The translations under genes were made by a program, and so were the position numbers. The notes below the pieces were generated by a model. The model was not told where the DNA came from and did no database searches. It saw nothing but the letters and a program-made list of their open reading frames with translations. 64,000 bases of DNA, from the NCBI GenBank assembly GCA_965204165.1, contig OZ241969.1:620001-684000 (forward strand), written 5' to 3'. Below are positions 1 to 8,492 of this stretch, one piece after another (position 1 is the first letter of the stretch; every line of letters starts with the position of its first letter). Source of the DNA: VYFG01 sp965204165 (GTDB taxonomy: Bacteria > Pseudomonadota > Gammaproteobacteria > Arenicellales > Poriferihabitantaceae).

Positions 1-1
1 G

Positions 2-409
2 GTCGCGAGCCACCGGCGCTCCTGGCTGCGGGGCAGGCACACCACTGCCTCGGAACACATGCCAGAGAAGCACCGCAAGGTGGGGGAATGGTCCCCGGAG
101 CGCATCGTCGCATGGGCCGGAAAGGCTGGCCCCGACACCGCGGCGCTGGTGAAGAAGATGATGGCTTCGCGCCAACATCCCCAGCAGGCCTTCCGCGCCT
201 GCCTCGGCATCATGCGCCTCGGCCAGTCCTACGGCAACGAGCGGCTCAACGCCGCCTGCAAACGGGCCCTGTACCTGAAGACCCTCAAGTACCGGAGCGT
301 CGAGGCGATCCTCAAGAACGGACTCGACCGGAAAAAACCGGAGCCCGCCCAGGAGTCCATCCTTCCGGATGACCATGGGAATGTCCGGGGCCCCTCCTAT
401 TACCACTGA
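2..409 (+). CDS. istA: IS21-family transposase IstA, C-terminal part (cut by window edge)
   Basis: The reading frame is open from the window edge, and the ATG at 59 is internal. The visible 135 residues match the IstA C-terminal tail, including a basic segment rich in Arg/His and the region resembling 'RLGQSYGNERLNAACKRAL' that is typical of this tail. The DDE catalytic core lies upstream of the window. The gene is followed closely by istB, as in other IS21 elements. It appears intact in what is visible. IstA binds the element ends and catalyses strand transfer. Confidence 0.85.
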   Translation, partial: VASHRRSWLRGRHTTASEHMPEKHRKVGEWSPERIVAWAGKAGPDTAALVKKMMASRQHPQQAFRACLGIMRLGQSYGNERLNAACKRALYLKTLKYRSVEAILKNGLDRKKPEPAQESILPDDHGNVRGPSYYH

Positions 410-443
410 CCTCTTGACTTCAACGACAACCGGAGAAACCAAC

Positions 444-1217
444 ATGTTGAACCATCCCACCCTGGACAAGCTCCAGAAACTGAAACTCACCGGCATGGCC
501 GCGGCCCTCGCCGACCAGACGAGTATATCCGACATTGACGAACTCGACTTCATGGAGCGACTCGGGCTCCTCGTGGACCGGGAGGCCACCGAGCGGGAAG
601 ACCGCCGGCTCACCGCCCGCCTGCGGCTCGCCAGGTTCAGGCACAACGCCGCCATGGAGGATATCGACTACCGTGCCCCCAGGGGCCTCGACAGGGGCCT
701 GATGCAGTCACTGGCAGCCTGCCGCTGGGTCGCCGACCATCTCAATATCCTGATCACCGGACCCACCGGCGTTGGCAAGACCTGGATCGCCTGTGCGCTG
801 GCCCAGAAAGCGTGCCGGGAGGGATACCATGCCCGGTATGTCCGTTTCCCCGCACTGCTGCGGGACCTGGCCGTCGCCAAGGGAGACGGGCGGTATCCCA
901 AGCTGCTGTCGGCCCTCGCCAGGGTCGACGTCCTGCTGATCGACGACTGGGGCCTTGAGAACATGAACACCGAAAACCGCCGCGACCTGCTGGAACTCCT
1001 CGAGGACCGGTACGGGGCCCGTTCCACCGTGGTGACCAGCCAGCTGGCGGTGGAGAGCTGGTACGAAGGCGTTGGCGATCCGGTCCTCGCGGACGCGATC
1101 CTCGACCGGCTGGTGCACAATGCCTACCGGATCGGCCTCAAGGGCGAGTCCATGCGGAAGAAGAAGTCCGTGGCCATGATGGCCGGATCCGGGGATCCGG
1201 AGTCCGGTCCGGAATGA
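444..1217 (+). CDS. istB: IS21-family helper ATPase IstB
   Basis: This is a 257-residue AAA+ ATPase of the IstB/DnaC type, which remodels target DNA and licenses IstA. Walker A is GPTGVGKT (about residues 107-114) and Walker B is VLLIDDWG. The length is normal for the family. I start at the ATG at 444 rather than the in-frame ATG at 369 because a GGAGAA ribosome-binding site lies at 432-437 and the family's N-terminus is MLNHPTLDKL-like. It follows istA after a 34-bp gap. Confidence 0.92.
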   Translation: MLNHPTLDKLQKLKLTGMAAALADQTSISDIDELDFMERLGLLVDREATEREDRRLTARLRLARFRHNAAMEDIDYRAPRGLDRGLMQSLAACRWVADHLNILITGPTGVGKTWIACALAQKACREGYHARYVRFPALLRDLAVAKGDGRYPKLLSALARVDVLLIDDWGLENMNTENRRDLLELLEDRYGARSTVVTSQLAVESWYEGVGDPVLADAILDRLVHNAYRIGLKGESMRKKKSVAMMAGSGDPESGPE

Positions 1218-1530
1218 AACCGGCAACCCGAAACGGGATCGGCGTCCGCCGCACTACCGCGCTTCGCTTGCTCTCCGCAATGCCGCGCGACAAACAAGTT
1301 TGTCGCCCGTCATCACGGACCAGGGCTGTCTTGCAGGTGAGAAAAAGCAGGTCAATAAATGACCTTGAAAAGCCAAAGGCGGTGGCGCCGGTGATCGCCG
1401 GAAACTGGAAATACGGGGGTGCGTGGCGTAAGATTCGTCACGCACCCGCGACCGGGCGAGAGGATCTGAGTCCTACAGCCTGATGACCGTTGCGTCGCTT
1501 CGCTCCGATGAGAAGGTGCCCTGGATGAAA

Positions 1531-1595
1531 TGGCAACTTTGCCGTGGAATGGGTGGCAACTTTCACTGTGGAACAGGTGGCAACTTTCCGTGGAA
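1531..1595 (+). repeat. Three tandem terminal repeats of the IS21 element
   Basis: TGGCAACTTT occurs at 1531-1540, 1554-1563 and 1578-1587. Each copy is followed by a GTGGAA-like block, giving a unit of about 23-24 bp. Multiple direct repeats of this kind at the element end are a hallmark of the IS21 family and are read as transposase-binding sites. Confidence 0.8.
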
Positions 1596-1678
1596 TAGCC
1601 AGACAGCCGTCGTCCCTGGCTGGAATGCCACCGCTAGGCCTTCGAATGGTTGGGGGGAGTGTCCGGAAAATCTTGGCG

Positions 1679-1702
1679 GACTATGTGCCCGGGCACATAG
1701 TC
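1679..1702. repeat. Perfect 24-bp palindrome
   Basis: The 24 bases starting GACTATGTGCCC are their own reverse complement, with no central spacer. The site lies between the IS21 terminal repeats and an inverted istA fragment, with no gene on either side. It could be a protein-binding site, a cruciform or a resolution-type site. There is no T-run, so an intrinsic terminator is unlikely. Confidence 0.7.
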
Positions 1703-1764
1703 GATGACAATCAGTTCCAAACATCCCCTGATAAAGGATAGGCAACGCTAATGTGAGCCGATTC

Positions 1765-1920
1765 AGCCTTACCAACACTTGGGTCCAGGTGGCCTTGGCA
1801 TGGGTGTGACCCTTCGCGTCCAGCGTGGTCACGAAAATCTGCGCCTGGCGCACCTCTCCAGTGAAGGGTCGATGACAGGCGCCGTCATGCCAGAATAGTC
1901 CACGAACAGCTTTCCCCCGC
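1765..1920 (-). pseudogene. Fragment of an IS21-type istA gene (catalytic region), inverted
   Basis: On the minus strand the DNA encodes 'GKLFVDYSGMTAPVIDP' and then, in another frame, 'GEVRQAQIFVTTLDAKG' and 'HAKATWTQ'. These are consecutive pieces of the IstA catalytic core, whose family pattern is F-V-D-Y-(A/S)-G-M ... G-E-V-(R)-x-A-Q-I-F-V. The frame change and the absence of the rest of the gene show it is a dead remnant. It runs opposite to the IS21 copy next to it, so it comes from a different insertion. Confidence 0.65.
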
Positions 1921-1942
1921 CTTGATTTTGTGAAAATTAATT

Positions 1943-3058
1943 TCACATACTTATTTGACGATCCCTTGCCGTAACTTTCCATGTATCATGGACAGTTCCC
2001 TCCCTGATAACCCAGACCTGCGCGTGCAGTGCGGATGTCGGACAGATATGCGTAGGAATCGCCAGTTCGACATCCCCTGGCCTGTAATTGGCTGCATGCA
2101 TTGTCTCGACCACGAGGTGCTCTTCGTTCTGCAGGACTTCCCTGGCGTCGGGAATGTTGGGAAATCGTAACCTGCTGCCGGCAGGTGGGTCGGAAGCGCA
2201 GGCCTTGTAGCCGAGATCAAATGTGACAGTGCTGGGCGATGGCCTGCTGACAACGCGGGTCAAGATCAGCGCTGCCGGAACGAACTTCATGTCAGGGAAT
2301 AATTGTTCGTAACCGTCGTCATGCAGGACGCATGTACCCGGACTCAATTCCAGCGCAGGGTCGTCCTTGCGGGCATACAACGGAAACGTGCCGGTTCCTC
2401 CTGCAACGATCGTCGGCACAGCGAGCGAGGAATTCTCAAGATCGTTTTTCAATACTTGTATCGAGTTCCAGCATTCATCGACGGCAGTACTCCGTTCCTT
2501 AAGCCGAGTCTGATGGTTCTGGCCGTCATATGCATGCAGGCCCGCCGGCCTGAGATTGCTCGCCCGATCTATTTGCTCGTACAGGTCACGGACTTCAGGA
2601 CCAGGCGCCAGCCCGGTTCTTCCCAAACCGGTATCGATATCGACGAATACATCGACCTCAATACCAGCTGCAACCATCGCGTCATTGAGCGCCTTCACCG
2701 GCTCTGGATGGTCGGCAGCAACGGAAAACCGTACATCAGGGTAGATCTGACGATACCGAACCGCTCGTGCAATATTTGGCCCGACGGGGTTATAGGCAAG
2801 AAACACATCTTGTGCACCGCCGACCGCGAGCATCTCCGCCTCGGCAAATGTAGCGCACTTGTGTTTATAAATTCCCATTCCGACTTCCAGCCGGATAATG
2901 TCAACCATTTTGTGGGTCTTGCAATGCGGTCGCAGCCGCCGGTCCTGACCGGCGATAGTCTTCATACGCGTGATGTTTTCACGTACGATTTCCTCGAAGA
3001 CAACCAGTCCCGGTGAAAGGACTTCATCCGGAGTGTCGATTGCGTAGAGCTGTTCCAT
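1943..3058 (-). CDS. Fold-type III PLP enzyme (D-serine dehydratase / D-threonine aldolase-like)
   Basis: This 371-residue protein has an alanine-racemase-type N-terminal barrel. PLP would be bound by the Lys in HCKTHK (about residue 49). A C-terminal H-x-C pair (THICPT) matches the metal site of DSD1 and D-threonine aldolases. The family dehydrates or cleaves beta-hydroxy D-amino acids. It is the last gene of a leftward operon, 33 bp after the MlrC-like gene. Because KDG kinase, KDPG aldolase and RidA lie nearby, I suggest a D-glucosaminate dehydratase-like activity giving 2-keto-3-deoxygluconate. Substrate is inference; D-Ser or D-Thr are alternatives. Confidence 0.8.
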   Translation of the reverse strand: MEQLYAIDTPDEVLSPGLVVFEEIVRENITRMKTIAGQDRRLRPHCKTHKMVDIIRLEVGMGIYKHKCATFAEAEMLAVGGAQDVFLAYNPVGPNIARAVRYRQIYPDVRFSVAADHPEPVKALNDAMVAAGIEVDVFVDIDTGLGRTGLAPGPEVRDLYEQIDRASNLRPAGLHAYDGQNHQTRLKERSTAVDECWNSIQVLKNDLENSSLAVPTIVAGGTGTFPLYARKDDPALELSPGTCVLHDDGYEQLFPDMKFVPAALILTRVVSRPSPSTVTFDLGYKACASDPPAGSRLRFPNIPDAREVLQNEEHLVVETMHAANYRPGDVELAIPTHICPTSALHAQVWVIREGTVHDTWKVTARDRQISM

Positions 3059-3091
3059 GGTGATTACCGGAAATCATTGGATACGACGGTT

Positions 3092-4567
3092 TCAGGAATC
3101 GTGTATCGGATTGGGCACAATTGGCCAGATGTCACGCTCCAGTTTCCGGTACCGCGCCGTGCGCGGATCGTGAGGATACGGGACGCCGCTGTCGACATAG
3201 AGGAACTGATCGCTCAGGTCCGAAAATCCGGCACGAAAATGATTGGTTGACTTCACTACCAGCAATCGCCTTTTGGCCGGGTCGATCCCGACACAGGTAA
3301 AGATGTCGGGCGTGTAGGCCTGTACCCGGCTTTCGGACAGGACGACCTCCACGTCACCGACGAGCCGGATTGCAGCGCAACGGCCGAGTTGCGCAATCGA
3401 TCCGCCGAATCGCATGGAGCCTTTTTCGCTCAGTCCTGCGACTGTCACAGTTGCATCGAACGGTTCGCCAAGTCCGGGGCCTGACTTGGCGCCGAACCGT
3501 AGCGGGATGCTCGCCCCGATACCTGCGGCGAAGCAGAACTGCACGGCGATCGGATCCCAGATGCTCGCGACGGCGGCCACGCCGATTCCACGGTTCATGA
3601 TTGCACGCAGGATGACCGTCGAATCACCCGCCATACCGCCGCCCGGATTGTCCCAGACGTCCGCGATCACCAGGGGGCCGTTCCCCGACTTCCGGTCAAG
3701 CCTGTCCAGGGCCTCTGCCGGAGTGAACAGTTCCATCCTCGTCTTGCCGCGCATCGCATATAGTTCCAGTCCAAGCTTGCGGGCCAATGCGCCGCCTTTT
3801 TTTCGGGCATTGTCTGTAACGACAACAACCTTTGTGCCCATTTCAGGCACGTCGCCGGCGAGGAACCCGTGCACGACGGATATCGACAGAACATGGTGGA
3901 TATTCCTTTCTAACGCGGTGATACGGTCAACGAATGCCCTGATCGTCCCCTCCGTCGTCGGAAAAACGTCAATCATCCTGCAGTCGAACTGTGAGATTTG
4001 TGGCTTCACATCTTGCCTTACGGCACGGACGACGATATCGACAAGTTCGCGAGCCCGCTCCATCATGTCCGTATGCGGGAACTCCTTGAAGGCGATCGCT
4101 ACGTCCGCCATTTCAGCGCAACACTGGGTAAAATGGCTGTGGGGATCGAATGTGGCGCCGATGACCGTTTCATTTCCCACGACCCGCCGGATTTCAGTCA
4201 ACAGGTCACCTTCGCAGTCGTCAAAATCCTGGGCAACCATCGCGCCGTGCAATCCGAGCACGACACCGTCCACGGGTAGAGCATCTTGCAACTGTCCCAG
4301 TATTTCGTCGCGTAAATGAAGATAGGCCTCACGACTGACTATCCCGCCGGGCTCGGCCCATGCTGCAGTGCCTTCGATTACCTCGACAGCATCTCCCACA
4401 TGTTCCTTGTACTCACGCAGTGCGATAAAGGGTGCACTGCACAGAGAGGGAGTATCCGGATGCTTGCCGGGAGGAAAATAGAAATTGTTCCGGAAGTCCC
4501 GCAGATCGGTGAACACCGGAGAAAAGGTGTTGGTTTCGGTTGCGAGAGAGGCAACGAACAGTCTCAT
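3092..4567 (-). CDS. MlrC / M81-family metallohydrolase
   Basis: This 491-residue protein is full length for the M81 (microcystinase C) family. It starts with RLFVASLATETNTFSP, the family's N-terminal signature, and has 'GLHGAM' and 'ATFDPHSHFT'-like His/Asp segments that hold the metal ligands. Known members cleave linear microcystin, but most sit in transporter operons and act on unknown peptides or amides. The start overlaps the stop of the upstream ATPase gene by 4 bp (ATGA), so translation is probably coupled. In this operon it would hydrolyse the compound imported by the Dpp system before the PLP enzyme acts. Confidence 0.85.
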   Translation of the reverse strand: MRLFVASLATETNTFSPVFTDLRDFRNNFYFPPGKHPDTPSLCSAPFIALREYKEHVGDAVEVIEGTAAWAEPGGIVSREAYLHLRDEILGQLQDALPVDGVVLGLHGAMVAQDFDDCEGDLLTEIRRVVGNETVIGATFDPHSHFTQCCAEMADVAIAFKEFPHTDMMERARELVDIVVRAVRQDVKPQISQFDCRMIDVFPTTEGTIRAFVDRITALERNIHHVLSISVVHGFLAGDVPEMGTKVVVVTDNARKKGGALARKLGLELYAMRGKTRMELFTPAEALDRLDRKSGNGPLVIADVWDNPGGGMAGDSTVILRAIMNRGIGVAAVASIWDPIAVQFCFAAGIGASIPLRFGAKSGPGLGEPFDATVTVAGLSEKGSMRFGGSIAQLGRCAAIRLVGDVEVVLSESRVQAYTPDIFTCVGIDPAKRRLLVVKSTNHFRAGFSDLSDQFLYVDSGVPYPHDPRTARYRKLERDIWPIVPNPIHDS

Positions 4568-5580
4568 GTCGGGATCTCTTCCAGTTCGGTGATTTGTTCG
4601 GCATGGTGACAGGCAACATGCCTGCTCCCATCGATGCGTCGGATTTCAGGGCCGTCGACACTGCACAGCGCGGTTGCATACGGGCATCGCGGATGATAGC
4701 GGCAGCCTTCCGGGGGGGCTGCAGGATTGGGCGGTTCACCCGCCGAAGCCAGCAACCTGATAGGCCGCCCCGGGTCCGGGACCGGCGAGGAAGCCACCAA
4801 TTCCCTTGTATATGGATGTCGCGGGGACCCAAGTACGGAACGGGTAGGCCCCTTTTCGACGATTTGCCCAAGATACATGACCGAGACGCTACTGCAGAGG
4901 TAACGAACCACATTCAGATCGTGCGAGACGAACAGGAGCGCAAGGCCGAGCTTGCGGCGGAGTTCGGCGACCAGATTCAGGATCTGCGCCTGCAGCGATA
5001 CATCCAGTGCGGAAACCGGTTCGTCTGCCAGGATCAGCGCAGGTTCGATCACCACAGCTCGCGCAATGGCGATCCTTTGTCGCTGTCCTCCGCTGAACTC
5101 GTGAGGATAACGGTCTACGTCGTCCTTCGACAAACCCACGGATTCCAGGATGTTCAGGACACGCCGCCGACGCGAACTGCGATCCCCCACACCATGGATT
5201 TCCAAGGGCTCGGCGATCAGCCCACCGACTCGCATCCTCGGATTAAGCGATCCGCCCGGATCCTGGAAGATCATTTGCATGTCTTTTTGAACCGACTGAA
5301 GTCCCATCCTGCCGATCGAAGTCAGATCCGCACCGTTGAACCGCACGGCACCCCGGGACACGGGCGCCAATCCACACACCGCCCGGATGAGCGACGATTT
5401 CCCGCATCCGGTTTCACCCACAAGGCCGAACGATTCACCCTGTCCGATGGACAGGCTCACCCCGTCGACGGCATCGAATTTTCGTGCCAGCCCGAACAGG
5501 CGCTGCGACGGCAACGAGTAGGTGACCGTCAAGGCATCCACTTCGAGCAGCGGCGTCCGGGGTGCGTTCTGGTGGTTCAT
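4564..5580 (-). CDS. dppF: Dipeptide/oligopeptide ABC importer, ATPase subunit 2 (DppF/OppF-like)
   Basis: This is a 338-residue ATPase with Walker A GETGCGKS, signature FSGGQRQR and Walker B LILADEPV. The C-terminal oligopeptide-transporter extension has Cys residues in C-x-x-H-P-R-C-P-Y-like context, usual for this subfamily. I use the ATG at 5580, which overlaps the stop of the preceding ATPase gene (ATGA); an extended frame to 5664 would run deep into that gene. It works with the other ATPase, two permeases and the binding protein encoded upstream. Confidence 0.9.
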   Translation of the reverse strand: MNHQNAPRTPLLEVDALTVTYSLPSQRLFGLARKFDAVDGVSLSIGQGESFGLVGETGCGKSSLIRAVCGLAPVSRGAVRFNGADLTSIGRMGLQSVQKDMQMIFQDPGGSLNPRMRVGGLIAEPLEIHGVGDRSSRRRRVLNILESVGLSKDDVDRYPHEFSGGQRQRIAIARAVVIEPALILADEPVSALDVSLQAQILNLVAELRRKLGLALLFVSHDLNVVRYLCSSVSVMYLGQIVEKGPTRSVLGSPRHPYTRELVASSPVPDPGRPIRLLASAGEPPNPAAPPEGCRYHPRCPYATALCSVDGPEIRRIDGSRHVACHHAEQITELEEIPT

Positions 5581-6557
5581 GGCACGTCGACGTCTCCAGC
5601 ATGGTGACAATGGGCGACATGTGCTGCCGCGATCCAATCGGCAGGCGGTGGAATTCGATGACAATCAGAGTCGGCCAGCGGGCAACGCGGTGCGAATCGG
5701 CATGCGGCAAGCGACTCGGAGGCGGCCGGCAACTGCCCGGGTATGGCGACCAGTTCATCGAGGTCCCCCGATGCGTTCGGGACACAGTCAAGCAGTCCCC
5801 GGGTATAGGGATGCGATGGGGTGCGATACACATCTTGCACACTTCCTGTTTCCGCCAACTGGCCGCAATACATGATCGCAACCCTATCGGCTATGTTGGC
5901 GACCACACCGAGGTCGTGCGTGATGAACAGCATCGCCATAACCAGTTCCCGCTGCAAATCCCGGAGTAGCGCCAGAATCTGCGCCTGCACCGTCACATCC
6001 AGAGCCGTCGTCGGTTCGTCCGCGATCAGCAGCTTCGGCCGGCACGCAAGTGCGATGGCGATCATCACCCGCTGTCGCTGGCCGCCGGAGAGCTGATGCG
6101 GATAGGCCCTCAACCGCATGGCAGGCTCCGGTATGCGCACGTCGGCCAGCAGTTCGGCGGCCCGGGCCATCGCCGCACGCAAGCTGACTTTCTCGTGCGC
6201 ACGGATCATCTCGACAATCTGGTCTCCGACCCTCATTACCGGGTTCAGCGATGTCATCGGTTCCTGGAAGATCATCGCAATACCGGTCCCGGCGATACGT
6301 CGGCGCTCGTGAGCGGGCAAGTCGAGGAGGCTTTCGCCAGAAAACTCGATCCTTCCGCCGCCGACCTTCACCTCGGATTCCGGCAGTAATCCCATGATTG
6401 CGAGCGCGGTGATGCTCTTTCCGCTGCCGGATTCTCCCACCAGTGCGAGTGACTCGCCCTCTGATACCGCAATGGACAAGCCATCGACGATGGTACGCGA
6501 TCCGCTGGCTGCATGGCCAACCAGCGCCAGGTCGCGTACCGACAAAAGCGTGTTCAC
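5577..6557 (-). CDS. dppD: Dipeptide/oligopeptide ABC importer, ATPase subunit 1 (DppD/OppD-like)
   Basis: This is a 326-residue ATPase with Walker A GESGSGKS, signature LSGGQRQR and Walker B LLIADEPT, followed by the OppD/DppD C-terminal domain with a Cys cluster (CRFAPRCPLADSDC). The start codon is GTG and overlaps the stop of the permease gene by 4 bp. It is one half of the heterodimeric ATPase that powers uptake through DppBC-like permeases. Confidence 0.9.
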   Translation of the reverse strand: MNTLLSVRDLALVGHAASGSRTIVDGLSIAVSEGESLALVGESGSGKSITALAIMGLLPESEVKVGGGRIEFSGESLLDLPAHERRRIAGTGIAMIFQEPMTSLNPVMRVGDQIVEMIRAHEKVSLRAAMARAAELLADVRIPEPAMRLRAYPHQLSGGQRQRVMIAIALACRPKLLIADEPTTALDVTVQAQILALLRDLQRELVMAMLFITHDLGVVANIADRVAIMYCGQLAETGSVQDVYRTPSHPYTRGLLDCVPNASGDLDELVAIPGQLPAASESLAACRFAPRCPLADSDCHRIPPPADWIAAAHVAHCHHAGDVDVP

Positions 6558-7411
6558 AGCCGGCTCCGGCCGCCAAAGGCGGCTTGCAGGCGAGGGTCGA
6601 GCCTGTCGCGCGCGGCATCGCCGACCAGATTCAGGGAGAATGCTGCAAGCGCGATCATGAGGCCCGGAAACAGGAGCAGCCAGGGTGCCCGGGTGATGTA
6701 GATTCGCGACTCGCTGATCATGTTGCCCCAGGTCGGGGTTTCCGGCGGTACGCCGAGTCCGAGAAAGTCGAGCGAGGCTGCCTGCAACTGGGCAAAAGCA
6801 AAAACGAAACTTGCCTGGACGAACAGCGGCGACACCAGGTTCGGCAGTATGTGCCGGAAGACGATCCGAGGTGTGCGGGCACCCATGGCGAGTGCCGCAT
6901 CAACCCATGTCTCGGATTTCAGTCTCAGAGACACACCATAGACGATGCGCGCAGTGGTGGTCATGTACACGACACCAATTGCCAGGATGGAATTTTCCAC
7001 GCCCCGGCCCAAAACCACGATCAGGGCGAGAGCCAGGAGCAGCGCCGGAAACGCCATCATCACATCCACGATGCGCATCAACAGCATTCCGAGGCGTGGG
7101 AAGATGGCGGAAAGCACGCCGAACGTGATTCCGCCTCCAAGCGCGATCACAACCACTCCGATCCCGATGAACGCCGCCATGCGTGACCCGTAGATCACCC
7201 GGGACAGGGTGTCCCGGCCGAAATGGTCGGTACCGAACCAGTTTTCCGCGTTTGGCGGAGACAGGCGTGCGAGCGGTTCTATCGCGATCGGATCCGCCGG
7301 CGCCAGCCATGGGGCAAAGAGGGCGCAGATCGCCAGTATTGCGATGATCAGCAGGCCCGCGAAGGCCAGCTTCTGCCCGCCGAATCCCATTGTCGTGGAG
7401 AAGGTGGTCAT
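6554..7411 (-). CDS. dppC: Dipeptide ABC importer permease (DppC-like)
   Basis: This is a 285-residue inner-membrane permease with an N-terminal OppC-type transmembrane helix (about residues 12-35) followed by five further helices. The EAA-type loop has A-M-G-A-R-x-x-R-I-x-F-R-H-I-L-P-N (about 185-205). The segment NWFGTDHFGRDTLSRVIYG is a DppC family marker. Start and stop overlap the neighbouring genes by 4 bp each. Confidence 0.9.
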   Translation of the reverse strand: MTTFSTTMGFGGQKLAFAGLLIIAILAICALFAPWLAPADPIAIEPLARLSPPNAENWFGTDHFGRDTLSRVIYGSRMAAFIGIGVVVIALGGGITFGVLSAIFPRLGMLLMRIVDVMMAFPALLLALALIVVLGRGVENSILAIGVVYMTTTARIVYGVSLRLKSETWVDAALAMGARTPRIVFRHILPNLVSPLFVQASFVFAFAQLQAASLDFLGLGVPPETPTWGNMISESRIYITRAPWLLLFPGLMIALAAFSLNLVGDAARDRLDPRLQAAFGGRSRL

Positions 7412-8355
7412 CGCAGTTTCACCCTCGGGTCCAGCCAGGCGTAGAGGATATCCACGGTGAGATTGATCGTCAGATAGAGCAGTACGATCATGAGCATGGT
7501 GCCCTGGATGACGGGATAGTCCCGCCGCAGGATCGATTGCACGACCATGCGTCCGACCCCGGGCAGGGAGAACACTGTTTCTGTCACCACTGCCTCGGAA
7601 ATCAGGGCCGCAAGAGTGAACCCGAAGGCGGAAACCACCGTCAGGAGCGCGTTACGGAACACGTGGCGGACGATCACCCTGAGCGGATGAATGCCCTTGG
7701 CCCGGGCTGTGCGCACATAGTCCTCGCGGTAGACATCCAGCATACTCGCCCGGGTCAGGCGAATGATGAGCGCGGCGTTCGGCGCCGCCAGTGCAATCGA
7801 CGGCAACAACAGATAACGCAGGTTGGCAAGTCCACCCTCGCCGAAAATCGATGGATAGCCGGAACTCGGCAACCATCCCAGGATAGCCGCGAAGATCAGG
7901 ATCAGATACAAACCCACCCAGAAGGTCGGCACCGATGCAAGGAACATCGACATGCCAGACAGGCTCTGGTCCAGCCAGCTCCCTCGCCGCGCTGCCGCAA
8001 GCATGCCGATCGGCAGACCGAAACCGACGATCCAGACCATGGTCATGAGTGCCAGAAGAACGCTGGTCTCAAGACCGTCCACGATCAATTCCAGCACGGG
8101 AACCTGAAAGAAAATGGAATCCCCCAAATCACCCCGGGCTACATCTGACAGCCAGCGGAAGTACTGGACAGCGAGGGATTCCTCAAGTCCCATCTCGACC
8201 CGCAACGCATCAATTGCCTCGGGCGTTGCCTGGTCCCCCAGCATGACCGCTGCCGGATCACCCGGTATCAGCCGGATGAACACGAAGATGAGGAACGAGG
8301 CTGCCAGTAGAGTCGGCAGGAAGGCCCCGATCCGGCGAATCAGATAGCGGAGCAC
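7408..8355 (-). CDS. dppB: Dipeptide ABC importer permease (DppB-like)
   Basis: This 315-residue permease has six predicted membrane helices. It starts with MLRYLIRRIGAFLPTLL and the family segment RLIPGDPAAVML, and has a typical EAA loop 'TARAKGIHPLRVIVRHVFRN'. The start codon is GTG. It lies 137 bp downstream of the binding-protein gene and overlaps dppC. That gap contains no clear gene; a short hairpin-like stretch near 8455-8470 could attenuate the downstream genes, but I am not sure. Confidence 0.9.
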   Translation of the reverse strand: MLRYLIRRIGAFLPTLLAASFLIFVFIRLIPGDPAAVMLGDQATPEAIDALRVEMGLEESLAVQYFRWLSDVARGDLGDSIFFQVPVLELIVDGLETSVLLALMTMVWIVGFGLPIGMLAAARRGSWLDQSLSGMSMFLASVPTFWVGLYLILIFAAILGWLPSSGYPSIFGEGGLANLRYLLLPSIALAAPNAALIIRLTRASMLDVYREDYVRTARAKGIHPLRVIVRHVFRNALLTVVSAFGFTLAALISEAVVTETVFSLPGVGRMVVQSILRRDYPVIQGTMLMIVLLYLTINLTVDILYAWLDPRVKLR

Positions 8356-8492
8356 TATAGACTTCCGGTTGCTTTCTACGAACGATACCAGCGGGAATCA
8401 CCGGCGATCAACGCGCCGATGGTCGCCGCTGGCCCCTATTCAGGAAAAACGGCGTCCTGTCGATGACAGGACACCGTCAGGCTTCTTATGGT

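Larger units (their letters stand above)
1..1600 (+). mobile_element. IS21-family insertion sequence, right-hand part
   Basis: The end of istA, a complete istB and a set of short terminal repeats occur in the standard IS21 order. The left end lies outside the window. The exact right end is not certain; the last terminal-repeat copy ends near 1595, so I place the boundary around 1600. IS21 elements move by a two-protein IstA/IstB mechanism. The DNA between istB and the repeats (1218-1530) holds no gene I recognise. Confidence 0.8.

Noticed and set aside
1929..1947. TGTGAAA-N5-TTTCACA as a CRP-type site
   Set aside because: The half-sites are 9 bp apart between TGTGA and TCACA, whereas CRP needs 6. 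It overlaps the 3' end of the PLP-enzyme gene, with no promoter in a useful place.
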